A DNA stretch of 64,000 bases from JAHIYU01 sp964476155 (GCA_964476155.1 CAYYYS010000001.1:62001-126000), one strand, 5' to 3'. Positions 35,224 to 45,000 are shown, counted from the stretch's first letter. Numbers and translations are program-made. Notes: generated by a model not told the origin, from the letters alone.

Positions 35224-36249
35224 CTAGAAATCGTAACCGATCGAGAACCGGTTGACGTTCTTGAGTCCTTTGGCCTGCGGTACCGACGCGTAGCCGAAGG
35301 TGACGTTCTGGCCGACCCATTTGCCGAGGTGCATGCCCATTCCCCAGGTCATAGCCTCGATCTGGCCCGTCCCCTTCTTGTAACCGAAGCGGATAAACAG
35401 GGACTGGATATAGGACCACTCCAGACCAACGCCCCACTCGGTCTCGCCGAAGTCGGTGCCCAGGCCGTAGTCGTCGTTCACATCGTCCCAGCTCAGCAGG
35501 GGTACGAGCAGATCGCTCACGAAGAGCAGCGACGTGGCCTCGCTGTGCATGATGCTGTAGGCCAGTCCGAAGGTGATCTTGCGGGGCAACGGATCGCTCT
35601 GGTCCGCGTCCACGTGCGTGATGTTGGGGCCGAGGTTGCTCAGGGCCACCGCCAGGTTTGACTTGATCGCGGGGATCTTCCAGAGGATGCCGGCGTCCAC
35701 GGCGAAGGTGCTGCCGGAACCACCCTGGCCGTCCTGGAGCACGTCATCGGGCGCCAGGTTGTCGCGGAAGAACTTGAAGCCGATGCCGAAACCGAGATTG
35801 GTCGACAGACGCGTGCCGTAGGTAAGCCCCGCGGCCCACATGTTCGACGAAAACAAATCGCCTTCGGTGCCGTCGTCACTGGTGGCCAACTGGTCACCCA
35901 TGCTCAGGTAGGTGAGATTGAAACCGAAGGATCCGCCCCACTTCTTGCTCACATAGCCACCCCAGTAGAGGGCGATGTCGCTGGCCAGGCCCGGCACAAG
36001 CTTTGACTGCATGGCGTGGACCCGTCCGGTGTGGACATCGGTCGCAAAGGCGAGACCACCGGGATTCCACCACATGGCCGTGGCGTCCTGGGACAGCGCG
36101 GTTCCCGCCTCACCGAGGGCGTTGTAACGCGCGCCGATGGGAAACTCCAGGGCGATGGCGCCCGCTCCGGATATGGCCAATGCGCTCGACGCGACGGACA
36201 TCAGTCCGGCCACGGCCAGCAACGTGATCAGTAGCGACTTCCTAAACAT
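35224..36249 (-). CDS. PorV/PorQ-family outer membrane protein
   Basis: 341 aa. The ATG at 36249 follows GGAGG and opens a signal peptide (LLITLLAVAGLMSVASSALA). The mature N-terminus GAGAIALEFPIGARYNALGEAGTALSQDATAMWWNPGGLA is the hallmark of the PorV/PorQ/UPF0164 FadL-like barrel group. It ends in a strand finishing FSIGYDF with terminal Phe. In Bacteroidota PorV binds the C-terminal signal of T9SS cargo and shuttles it to PorU. Here it lies directly after the PorU-like gene, the same order as porU-porV. An in-frame extension to 36294 lacks a signal peptide and is rejected. Confidence 0.8.
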   Translation of the reverse strand: MFRKSLLITLLAVAGLMSVASSALAISGAGAIALEFPIGARYNALGEAGTALSQDATAMWWNPGGLAFATDVHTGRVHAMQSKLVPGLASDIALYWGGYVSKKWGGSFGFNLTYLSMGDQLATSDDGTEGDLFSSNMWAAGLTYGTRLSTNLGFGIGFKFFRDNLAPDDVLQDGQGGSGSTFAVDAGILWKIPAIKSNLAVALSNLGPNITHVDADQSDPLPRKITFGLAYSIMHSEATSLLFVSDLLVPLLSWDDVNDDYGLGTDFGETEWGVGLEWSYIQSLFIRFGYKKGTGQIEAMTWGMGMHLGKWVGQNVTFGYASVPQAKGLKNVNRFSIGYDF

Positions 36250-36336
36250 CGAAAACCTCCAAGTCGTATTTCCGGCGAACGTCGGGTCCGCCACTCTCTC
36301 GCGTTAATCAACACCCATGGACGCTGGATGCGTCTC

Positions 36337-39300
36337 CTATTTCATCACCACCAGCTTACCGGTCACGATGAGCTGATGGCCGTCGTCGTCGAATCCGAAC
36401 CCTTTCAGAACGAACAGGTAGACGCCGTTGGCGAGTTCGTCGCCCACGTCATCGCGACCGTCCCAGTGCATGATCTGCGGGCCGGCCGTGGAAAAGTTGC
36501 GACCCTGGCGATAGACCAGATGCCCGGACAGCGTATAGATGGACCAGCCGACCTGCATGGGATCGCTGAGTTCGAAAATCAGTCGCGCCGGCCCCGCCGT
36601 GGGATTGGGGAAGAGCGTGACGTCGTTGATCACGACCTGCTCCCCCGCCACGAGTTGGAAAGAGAGGGTATCGGCGCCCACGTTGCCCAGGACATCGCTC
36701 GCCAGCAGTGCCACGGTGTGGTCGCCCAGCGCCAGGTTGTCGGGCAACGTGACCTCGATTCGACCGGCGGTGAAGCTGCCGGGATCGAAGACGAATTCCT
36801 CGGAGACGTTGCTCATGAAACCGCTGTCGTCGAAAGCGAGCAGCACACTGTTGAGCGGACTTGTGCCGAGGATGCTGACGCCGCTGGTATCGGCAATCAC
36901 GCCGTGCAGGGTGGTTCCCGGCTTAACGCGAAAACGATTGTCGGCGAAAGCCAGATCGATCGCAGGGCCACTGAAATCGTCTACTTCGCCCGTCGAGGCC
37001 TGGACCACGGGCAGATCGGCCGCGGCCGCGAAACTGCCTTCGCTCGTATTGATGATCAGACGCGCCTTGCCCATCTCGCCGTAGCCGAGTTGCACGGGAA
37101 CCTTGAAGGGAATCCGCAGGGTATCGGCGTCCACCGGACCGGTGCCGTGGAAGACGGTCGCTCCGGGCAGCCAGTAGGCATAGCTCGCGTAATCCTCGGT
37201 GGCCACCTTGTCCTGACGATCCTCGAGCACGTCCAGGTCGTAGGTGGCGCCCGCGCCGGTGCTCAAGCCGTGGTCACTGAGCACGCAGACGACTTCCTCA
37301 CGCCAGCCGCCGTGCAGGGTGTCGCTGCTGGTGGCGTGAAGCTCCGGTCCCGCCGCGGGATTGGGCAACGAGATCGCCGGGTCGCCGAGAAGATTATACT
37401 TTTGGCTGTTGGTAATGGGGTCGTAGGCAGTGGATTCGCCCATATCCACCTTGGCCTGCAGGAGCGCGTCGCCCAGGGTGACCGTGGCCACGACCTGTTG
37501 CTCGGGGTAGAGCGCCCGATAGAACGCTTCCGACAACGCGTTGTTGGGCGACACGAAACTTACCTGTGAGGCCGCGATCGACGCGATGGCTCCCCCGCCA
37601 TCCTGGGCGGTGAACGTCTCGGCCATGCTCTGGCGTGTGGGGCTGTCGAAGATGCCCACGTCGCAGCTGAAGGCCACGAACACACCGCGCCGCAGGCCGT
37701 TGGTCAGGCCAAAGATGTCGCTGGTCAGAAAGACCTGCTCGTCGGCCAGGGTATTGTCCGAGCCATGGCCGATGTAATGGAAGATGGACAGCCCGTCGTT
37801 CCACTGGCGTTTCGCTTCCTGGCGAGCCAACGGCTTGAAGGTGCCGCCCGGATCGTAGGCATAGTCGACCATGTAGAGCTTGACCGCGTCGATTGTCGAC
37901 GGGACGAATTCATCGATAAGATGCTCGGCCTGGTCCATGTGCATGACCTCGTTGCAATAGAGGTCAGAGGGTTGGCAGAAGTCGTCGGCCGTGAACACCA
38001 GTCTGTTACGCCAGGTACCAGGCGGCGTGACCACGTCGTAATCGATCAACGTATCGACGCGACGCTGAGAGTCCGTGGGCTCGCGCACGGTCAGTCGGCC
38101 GACCGCGACGTCCGGCAGATCCAGGCCGCTGTAATCGGTGGTATCGTCGAAAGAGACGAGATGATCGTCGGCGGCGTACGGCGCGGAGAAATAGCTGAGC
38201 TCGACCGGGTACTTGGTGCGGATCACTGTCGGGACAAAGTCCTCGAACTGGTTCTGATAATGGCGATAGTCGCGTGAGGCGTCACCCAACAGGCAGACGA
38301 ACTCCAGTTGCCCCCCCCCCTGTATCCAGAGCCATTTGAAGAAGTTGCGCAGAGCCAGCGGGTCCTTCACACCCCCGCCGAAAGCGTCGTAGATATCCTC
38401 CACGTCGACCGCCAGCACGGACAGGGTAGTTGCGCGATGCGCGGCCAGACGCTGGGCGTCGGCGGCGAAGAGAGCGTTGTAGACGAGCACGTACGACACG
38501 GTCGGGTCGGTGGCCCGCAGGACACCGGGATGACGCCGGTACAGGGACACCGGCGAGAGCAGATCGTTGACGCCGAAGGCCAACAGGTGCACGTCCGTGT
38601 CAGGCTGCCGCGTCAGGCCGAGCAGCAGGGCGTCGGTGGGCGTGCCCTCGGACGTCCCCACGAGAGTGGACGGGCTCTCGGGATCGGTCACGTCCCAAAC
38701 CTCGGGCGTTGTACCGGCCGCCAGGCGCAGACGCAGATCGACGCGTTCCCCCGGTGAACTCACCTGGGATCCCCAATGAATGAAATCCAGCTGGCCGCCA
38801 TCGTGAATCAATTGCTGCCAGGGCATCATGTCGGCCGAGTCCAGGATGACGAACAGCGGCGACGGCTGGGTGGTGACACGCTCCAGGGTCAACGTGTTGA
38901 CACCCTCGACGACACGTGAGCTCGTTCCGGTCAGTCGAAAGCGCAGACTGTCCCGGTGGGATTCGGTTGCAAAATCCCAGGTCCGGACGATGGACTCCCC
39001 GAAAGCGTCGCCGTCGTTCAGCCACGTCTCCACGGCGGTCTCGGTCTCGTCGTCCTCCCCCATGTGGTAGAGGGACTTGACCTCGAACATGTAGAACGCG
39101 GCGCTGTCGGTCACGGCGTGGGGTATATCGAAGGCGACGGGCTTCTGGAACGTGATGGTGCTGTCCCAGGCCCACTCGTCCAGCAGGCGACCGTAGACTT
39201 CCACGTTCGCTTCCTCACGGTGGATCCGGTTCAGGTGGATATCGATCTCCCGCTCACCGGCGGCCGTTGCCGCCACGGTGGCCAGGCGCAGAGGCGTACC

Positions 39301-40386
39301 GGGCAAGGGGGACGGCGTCGCGTGACTTTCCCAGGTCACCCAGTAGACGGTCCGGTTGCTGTACCGATGTTCGCTCCACTCGATGGGTGTGGCGTCGTCG
39401 ACGAAACGGTCGGACCAGTCGTCCGGGCCCACGGCGTAGAAGCGCACCTGGTCGGCATCGTCCCAGGTGTCGTCGGTATCGAGAACCTCGATGGCGATTT
39501 CGGTCAGCGCCGTGTAGTCGTCCTGCCAGGTGGCCGGTTCGAAATCGGGATTGTCGGGCAGGGCCGTCGGCCAGGCCCTGTACACGCGCAACTTGTCGGG
39601 ATCGACCTGGGAAAGCGAAATACCGGCCAGGGTGAAGTCCAGGCCCCTGAGGCGATAGACGCCCGTATTGTCGATTTCCACTTCCAACCAGTTGCCGGTC
39701 GCCACGAAGGGATGGGCGCGCAGCTGCGACGCGGTCTTGTCCCGGCGTCCCAGTTCGGCAAGTCCGGTCGCCAGGCGTGAGAATATTTCGGGATTGATGA
39801 CGGCGGCTGCGCCCTTGGCAAGCCCGTCGATCTTGTTCGTCGACACACCGAACGCCTCGGCATAGCGATCATGTGGTCCGTGACGAAGCGCGATCGTGAC
39901 CGAGCCCAATACACCGCCACCCAGTTCAGGCTCGACCACGACGGTGGCCAGCGGCACATTCCGGTGGATGCGGGGCGTCGAGACACTCACGGCATCCCGG
40001 GGCGAAACGAGCTGTCGGGGTTCGATCAGCCAGGTGTGGCCGACCACTTCCCAGCCCAGGCCGTCGCGCACAGGCACCGCGACGGTGGCGTGCTGCCGGT
40101 GGGGCAAGGCTTCAAGTGCGCCGTCGGGACCGGGGATATACTCCGGGGGACGCGTCCACTGCAGATCATCCGGCGTCAGCGGCGCCGCGTCGGCCGCCGA
40201 GCGTACCAGGGGAAAGCTGAACACCAGGACGGTCCGCGCCTCGCCGGCTTCGGTCACGCGCACCTGGGGCATATCGATCACCGGTGCGGCAACGACGCCG
40301 GCGGGTATGATCGCCACCGACACGCAGGTCAGCATCAAGACACAGACGAGTGTACGGACATGACGGGTACTCATGACGTCCGGCAT
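36337..40386 (-). CDS. C25-family (gingipain-like) peptidase, PorU-type sortase candidate
   Basis: 1349 aa with a signal peptide (about 10-33). A ~600-residue beta-rich N-terminal region precedes the C25 domain, whose landmarks are VDVEDIYDAFGGGVKDPLALRNF (about 661-682), LLGDASRDY (699-707), catalytic-type H874 in FHYIGHGS and C908 in VAFSCDVGIFD, then IASIAASQVSFVSPN and LLGDPAISLPNP. Ig-like segments and a FlgD-like C-terminus (about 1252-1349, FPNPTAG to NGVYLFVLKG) complete it. This is the PorU layout. PorU removes the C-terminal signal of T9SS cargo and links it to LPS. It is upstream of the PorV-like gene. A run of ten G occurs at codons 689-692. Confidence 0.82.
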   Translation of the reverse strand: MPDVMSTRHVRTLVCVLMLTCVSVAIIPAGVVAAPVIDMPQVRVTEAGEARTVLVFSFPLVRSAADAAPLTPDDLQWTRPPEYIPGPDGALEALPHRQHATVAVPVRDGLGWEVVGHTWLIEPRQLVSPRDAVSVSTPRIHRNVPLATVVVEPELGGGVLGSVTIALRHGPHDRYAEAFGVSTNKIDGLAKGAAAVINPEIFSRLATGLAELGRRDKTASQLRAHPFVATGNWLEVEIDNTGVYRLRGLDFTLAGISLSQVDPDKLRVYRAWPTALPDNPDFEPATWQDDYTALTEIAIEVLDTDDTWDDADQVRFYAVGPDDWSDRFVDDATPIEWSEHRYSNRTVYWVTWESHATPSPLPGTPLRLATVAATAAGEREIDIHLNRIHREEANVEVYGRLLDEWAWDSTITFQKPVAFDIPHAVTDSAAFYMFEVKSLYHMGEDDETETAVETWLNDGDAFGESIVRTWDFATESHRDSLRFRLTGTSSRVVEGVNTLTLERVTTQPSPLFVILDSADMMPWQQLIHDGGQLDFIHWGSQVSSPGERVDLRLRLAAGTTPEVWDVTDPESPSTLVGTSEGTPTDALLLGLTRQPDTDVHLLAFGVNDLLSPVSLYRRHPGVLRATDPTVSYVLVYNALFAADAQRLAAHRATTLSVLAVDVEDIYDAFGGGVKDPLALRNFFKWLWIQGGGQLEFVCLLGDASRDYRHYQNQFEDFVPTVIRTKYPVELSYFSAPYAADDHLVSFDDTTDYSGLDLPDVAVGRLTVREPTDSQRRVDTLIDYDVVTPPGTWRNRLVFTADDFCQPSDLYCNEVMHMDQAEHLIDEFVPSTIDAVKLYMVDYAYDPGGTFKPLARQEAKRQWNDGLSIFHYIGHGSDNTLADEQVFLTSDIFGLTNGLRRGVFVAFSCDVGIFDSPTRQSMAETFTAQDGGGAIASIAASQVSFVSPNNALSEAFYRALYPEQQVVATVTLGDALLQAKVDMGESTAYDPITNSQKYNLLGDPAISLPNPAAGPELHATSSDTLHGGWREEVVCVLSDHGLSTGAGATYDLDVLEDRQDKVATEDYASYAYWLPGATVFHGTGPVDADTLRIPFKVPVQLGYGEMGKARLIINTSEGSFAAAADLPVVQASTGEVDDFSGPAIDLAFADNRFRVKPGTTLHGVIADTSGVSILGTSPLNSVLLAFDDSGFMSNVSEEFVFDPGSFTAGRIEVTLPDNLALGDHTVALLASDVLGNVGADTLSFQLVAGEQVVINDVTLFPNPTAGPARLIFELSDPMQVGWSIYTLSGHLVYRQGRNFSTAGPQIMHWDGRDDVGDELANGVYLFVLKGFGFDDDGHQLIVTGKLVVMK
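38311..38320 (-). repeat. G10 homopolymer in the PorU-like gene
   Basis: Ten consecutive C on the plus strand (ten G in the coding strand) encode Gly690-692 and the last base of Gln689. The frame is open at this length; gain or loss of one base would truncate the protein before its catalytic residues. Confidence 0.9.
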
Positions 40387-40390
40387 GGTG

Positions 40391-40573
40391 TCAGGACTCC
40401 TCGGTCTCGGGCAGGGGTTCAGCCTCGTCCAGAAGCATGATCGGAATATCGTCCTCGACTCTGAAGCGGAGTTTGCAGACGGGACAGTCCAGCGCGCCGT
40501 GATCCGGTCGCACGCGCAAGGATCCCTTGCAGGCCGGACAGGCCAATATTTCCAGAAGTTCAGGCTTCAGCAA
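40391..40573 (-). CDS. Trm112/YcaR-like zinc-ribbon mini protein
   Basis: 60 aa with a TTG start; GGAGG is seven bases upstream. It has the Trm112 layout: LLEILACPACKGSLRVRP (about 6-23) and ALDCPVCKLRFRVEDDIPIMLLDEA (about 27-51), two CPxC knuckles and the DIPIML motif. Relatives act as small partners that activate methyltransferases. It is the first gene after the 40766-40794 promoter and ends 4 bp before the PorU-like gene, so it leads the envelope operon. No methyltransferase partner is nearby. Confidence 0.82.
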   Translation of the reverse strand: MLKPELLEILACPACKGSLRVRPDHGALDCPVCKLRFRVEDDIPIMLLDEAEPLPETEES

Positions 40574-40671
40574 TCGTCAACCTCCGTAAGAGGGCCGCAA
40601 ACGAAATGTTATTCATGCGACGGACACCATGCGAGCGATCAGATGTCGGTAGCGAACAAACGCGACCGAGT

Positions 40672-40734
40672 CCTTGGGGAACGGACAGACCTTGGGCTGG
40701 AGCCCTCCCCGAGCGCCGCGCTGGCGTTCCAAGG
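40672..40734 (-). promoter_or_regulatory. structured 5' leader of the Trm112-PorU operon
   Basis: Within the ~190-nt leader, CCTTGGAACG (40725-40734) pairs with CGTTCCCCAAGG (40672-40683), leaving a two-base bulge. The enclosed 41 bases contain a hairpin GGGC-TCCA-GCCC (40694-40705) and a GCGC-rich element. It could fold as a three-way junction. I do not recognise a known riboswitch class. Confidence 0.35.
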
Positions 40735-40765
40735 GGAAGGATACTTGAAGAGGTTGGCGTTAAAA

Positions 40766-40794
40766 AGGATAAACCAAGCCGGCAGCAATGTCAA
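40766..40794 (-). promoter_or_regulatory. near-consensus sigma70 promoter of the envelope operon
   Basis: TTGACA and TATCCT lie exactly 17 bp apart on the minus strand, followed by an A/T-rich TTTTTAAC. The -35 is perfect and the -10 matches 4 of 6. It is the only strong promoter seen ahead of the Trm112-to-Omp85 gene set, whose members are separated by at most ~90 bp. Confidence 0.7.
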
Positions 40795-40821
40795 TACCAG
40801 CACCGATCCATGGTTTATTGA

Positions 40822-41802
40822 TCAGTCGTCCTGTTTCTTCTCGTTGAAGATGCCCATGGCCAGGAATTTCTTCAAACGCCCGTCCAGGAGCTCCTGACCG
40901 CTCATGGCTTCCAAGGCGACCAGATCCCCGCGGATGCGCTCCTGAATAGTGGCGGAGACGGCCGCATAGTCGCGATGGGCGCCGCCGATGGGTTCCGGCA
41001 GGATGTCGTCGATGGCGCCGAGCTTCATGGCGTCCTTGGCGGTGATCTTCATGGCGCGGGCCGCGTCGGGTCCCTTGGCCCGGTCGCGCCACAGGATGGC
41101 CGCACAGCCTTCGGGGCTGATCACGCTGTAGATGGCGTTCTCCAACATGTACACGCGGTCGCCCACCCCGATCGCCAGAGCGCCGCCGGAGCCGCCTTCA
41201 CCCGTCACGATGACGATGATCGGAACACGCAGCCTCGCCATCTCGCGCAGATTGCGGGCGATGGCCTCCCCCTGGCCGCGCTCCTCCGCGCCGATGCCGG
41301 GATAAGCGCCCGGCGTGTCGATGAAGGTAATGATGGGGCGACCGAAACGAGCGGACTGCTCCATGATGCGCAAGGCTTTGCGGTAGCCCTCGGGATGGGC
41401 CATGCCGAAATTGCGATGGATGTTGGATTTGGTGTCGCGACCCTTCTGGTGGCCGATGACCGTTACCGCGCGGTCGCCCAGCCAGGCCATGCCGCAGACC
41501 AGCGAAGGGTCGTCGCGAAAGCAACGATCGCCGTGCAACTCGATGAACCCGTCGAAGATGAGATCAATGAAGTGATTGGTGGTGGGCCGACGGGGATGGC
41601 GCGCGAGTTGGACGCGCTGCCAGGGATCCAGCTTCTCGAAGATGTCGCGGCCCAGGGTTTCCACACGCTTGCGCAGACGATCAACCTCGTCGGATACGTC
41701 CAGCCCCCGCAGCGAAGCCGAGTCCTCCAGGGTACGGATGCGCTCTTCCAACTCGACGATGGGTTTCTCGAAGTCGAGCCATGGTGTTTTCTTAAGATTC
41801 AT
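40822..41802 (-). CDS. accA: acetyl-CoA carboxylase carboxyltransferase subunit alpha
   Basis: 326 aa, standard length. AccA features are present: an N-terminal helical part with PIVELEERIRTLED (about 14-27), DPWQRVQLARHPRRPTTNHFI (about 59), DGFIELHGDRCFRDD (about 84), VIGHQKGRDTKSNIHRNFGM (about 115), IDTPGAYPGIGAEERGQGEAIA (about 161), and EGGSGGALAIGVGD (about 202). With AccD it transfers carboxyl from biotin to acetyl-CoA, the first step of fatty acid synthesis. Its promoter lies at 41953-41982 and the transcript would pass through the hairpin repeat at 41852-41926. Confidence 0.96.
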   Translation of the reverse strand: MNLKKTPWLDFEKPIVELEERIRTLEDSASLRGLDVSDEVDRLRKRVETLGRDIFEKLDPWQRVQLARHPRRPTTNHFIDLIFDGFIELHGDRCFRDDPSLVCGMAWLGDRAVTVIGHQKGRDTKSNIHRNFGMAHPEGYRKALRIMEQSARFGRPIITFIDTPGAYPGIGAEERGQGEAIARNLREMARLRVPIIVIVTGEGGSGGALAIGVGDRVYMLENAIYSVISPEGCAAILWRDRAKGPDAARAMKITAKDAMKLGAIDDILPEPIGGAHRDYAAVSATIQERIRGDLVALEAMSGQELLDGRLKKFLAMGIFNEKKQDD

Positions 41803-41851
41803 CGCCCGTTGTCACTCCTATGTTGGACTGCGGATCGTTCCCGCGTCGCTT

Positions 41852-41926
41852 GCAGGCTGTTGAAAAACTCATCCCGGCACCCATCGTGACACGCCGTGTT
41901 CCAGAATGAACTTATCAACAGCCTGC
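41852..41926. repeat. MITE-like imperfect inverted repeat
   Basis: The arms (41852-41877 and 41901-41926) are 26 bp each and share GCAGGCTGTTG and TCAT, with a few mismatches. They enclose a 23-bp centre. One further arm lies at 7941-7966. The element is in the leader between the accA promoter and the accA start and would form a long hairpin in the mRNA. Short non-coding elements of this shape are typically moved by a transposase in trans. Confidence 0.6.
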
Positions 41927-41952
41927 TAGGATATCCAGCCAGCAAGGGTACC

Positions 41953-41982
41953 AATCTATCCGGCGGTCGGGGCCAGTGTCAA
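41953..41982 (-). promoter_or_regulatory. sigma70-type promoter upstream of accA
   Basis: A perfect TTGACA is separated by 18 bp from TAGATT (or 17 bp from ATAGAT) on the minus strand. It lies 27 bp after the dnaE stop at 42009 and about 150 bp before the accA start at 41802. Confidence 0.55.
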
Positions 41983-42008
41983 GGTTTGGGGTCGGATCGG
42001 GAAGGCGG

Positions 42009-45000
42009 CTAACCACCCGCCGTGCGCTTGCGGAAGCCGCCGTTGCGCTTCTGGGGGGCCGGGGCCGGCAGACCGCAGCGGATGCGGATGGACTCGACGC
42101 CCGGCAGATTGCGTATTTGTCGCAAAGTCGTCAGGGACAGGATCACCCGGCGCGAGCGAGACCGCAACAGCCAGCGCTTGCCGCCGCGAACGACCTCCAC
42201 CAGCAGGGGGACCGTCCGTGGCGGGCCGTCCTCTGCCGGGTCGTCCACTTCAGGGTCGCCCACAACCGGATCACTCGCCGGGACCGCGACATCCTCGCGG
42301 ACCAGCGCCTCCAACGCGGTGATGGCCTGGGGTCCCGCACCGTCCAGGTCGATGCCGAGCAGGACCTCCCCGGTCCAGTCGCGGAGGGCTTCGTCAACGG
42401 TCGATACGCGGTCGGCCACGATCTCACGCACCCCGTCGGCCTTGACGCGCACGCGACCGCCGATGACGAGAATCGAATCGCTCTTGATCTGCTCGGCCGC
42501 CGTCTCGTACAGGCTGGAGTAGACGGTCAGTTCGATCAGGCCGCGCCGGTCCTCGAAGTGGGTGCGGGCGTAGAGGCGCTTGTTGCGGTCGCGCGCCTCG
42601 GTGAATGACGTGATCACGCCTGCCAGCTCGACCCAGGCGCCGTCCCCCAGACGCGACGCCCGCCGGGTGGACGAAACGGGCAGGCTGTCCATGAACTCGC
42701 GGTACTCGTGGAAGGGGTGCCCCGAAAGGAAGAAACCCAGCGACGCCCGTTCGAAGCTCAACTCGTCCAGGGGATCATGAGGTGAGCAGTCGTCCATGAC
42801 CGGCTTGACCGAGGCCTCGGCCGCGGCGCCGAACAACGACACCTGTCCCGAGGCCTTTTCCCGCGCCACCCGGTTGCCGTACTGCACGGCCCGGTCCAGG
42901 GTGACGATCTTCTGGCGACGATGCCCCCCCAGGGCATCCATGGCCCCGGCGTGGATCAGGCTCTCGACCACCTTGCGGTTGACCGCCGACAGGTCGATCT
43001 CCTCGCAGAACTCGAAAAGGTCGGTGAAATCCGCGTCCCGCCGCCCCCGCACCTCGGCGATCTCCTCGATGGCCTTGGCGCCCACGTTCTTCACGGCGCC
43101 CATGCCGAAGATGATCCCGCCGTCGCGCACGTCGAACTCGCTGCTGGGATTGTTCACGTCGGGCGGGTTGATGGCCAGTCCCAGGCACTTGACCTCGTCG
43201 ATGAGCTGGGTCACCCGGTCCGACTTGTTCATCTCGGTGGTCATGGTCGCCGCCATGAACTCGGCGGGATAATGGGCCTTCAGCCAGGCCGTCTGGATGG
43301 ACAGGACGGCGTAGCTGGCCGAGTGGCTCTTGTTGAAGCCGTACTCGGCGAAGAACGCCATCTCGTCGTAGACCTTCTCGGCCAGCGGCTTCTCGTAGCC
43401 GCGCTCGACGGCGCCATCGAGAAAGAGGACCCGCAGCTCGTCCATCATCTCGCGCTTCTTCTTGCCCATGGCCTTGCGCAGGGTATCCGCCTGCCCCATG
43501 GAGAAACCGCCCAGCAGCGCCGAGATCTGCATGACCTGCTCCTGGTACAGGATCACGCCGTTGGTTTCCTCGAGGATGGGCCTGAGGTCCATGTGCGGAT
43601 ACTTGATGGGCTGGCGCCCATGCTTGCACTCGACGAAGACCTCGTCCATGCCAGCGCCCAGGGGTCCCGGCCGGAACAACGCGTTGACCGCCACGATGTC
43701 CTCGAAGGCCGTGGGCACCATCTTGCGCAGCAGTTCCTGCATGCCCGAACTTTCCAACTGGAAGACCCCGACGGTCCGTCCCTCCTGCAACAGCTTGTAG
43801 GTCACGGGATCGTCCATGGGAATCTCTTCGGGGGTCAGCCGCGTGCCCGTCGTGCGGGCGATCAGATTGAGGGCCTTGTCGATGACCGTGAGCGTACGCA
43901 GGCCCAGGAAGTCCATCTTGAGCAGGCCCATGTCCTCGACCATGCGCATGTCGAACTGGCTGGTGATGTCGTCCTTGGTGGATTTGAACATGGGGATATG
44001 CTCGATCAACGGCGACGGCGTGATCAGGACACCCGCCGCGTGGATCCCCGGGTTACGCGACATCCCTTCCAGCACCAGCGCGTTCTTTAGCAACATGTCG
44101 TGCTTGGGCGAGGTACCGCGAACCTGCTTGAAGCCAGGCACGGTATCGATGGCGTCGCGCAGGGAGACGCCCGGCCCCTCGGGCACCATCTTGCTCACCT
44201 TCTCCGCTTCGCCGAAGCTGAAACCGAGGACCCGCGCCACGTCCTTGATGACGCCGCGGGCGGCCATGGTACCGAAGGTGATGATCTGCGACACGTTTTC
44301 CTCGCCGTACTTGTCGACGACGTAACGGATGATCTCCGACCGTTTCTCGAAGCAGAAATCCACGTCGATATCCGGCATGGAGATGCGCTCGGGATTCAGG
44401 AACCGCTCAAAGAGAAGCTTGTTGGCCATTGGGTCTATGTCGGTTATCCACAAACAGAAGCACACCAGACTGCCGGCGGCCGAGCCACGACCCGGCCCGA
44501 CAGGGATGCGCATGTCCCGGGCGGCACGAATGAAATCCCAGACGATCAGGAAATAACCGGCATAACCGGTCTCCTTGATGACGCCCATCTCGTATTCGAA
44601 ACGCTCCTGCAGGTCGGGTGTGATCGCCCCGTAGCGTTTGATCAGACCCTCCTTGGCCAGGTGGGTCAGATAGTGGAATTCGTCCGTGAAGCCGCCGGGC
44701 AACGGGAAGGCCGGCAGCAGCAACTCCCCCAGTTTGATTTCCAGATTGCACATGTCGGCGATGCGCAGCGTGTTGGCGCACGCCTCCGGCCAGTCCTGAA
44801 AGAGATCGAGCATCTCCTGGGACGATTTGAGATAGATCTGGTCGGTGTCGTAGCGCCAGCGGCTGGGATCATCGAACTGGCGGTTGGTGCCGATGCACAG
44901 CAACAGATCGTGGGCCTGGGCGTGCTCGCGCTCCAGGTAGTGGCAGTCGTTGGTACAGACAAGCTGCAGGCCGGTCTCGCGCGCCACTTCCGGCATGAAG

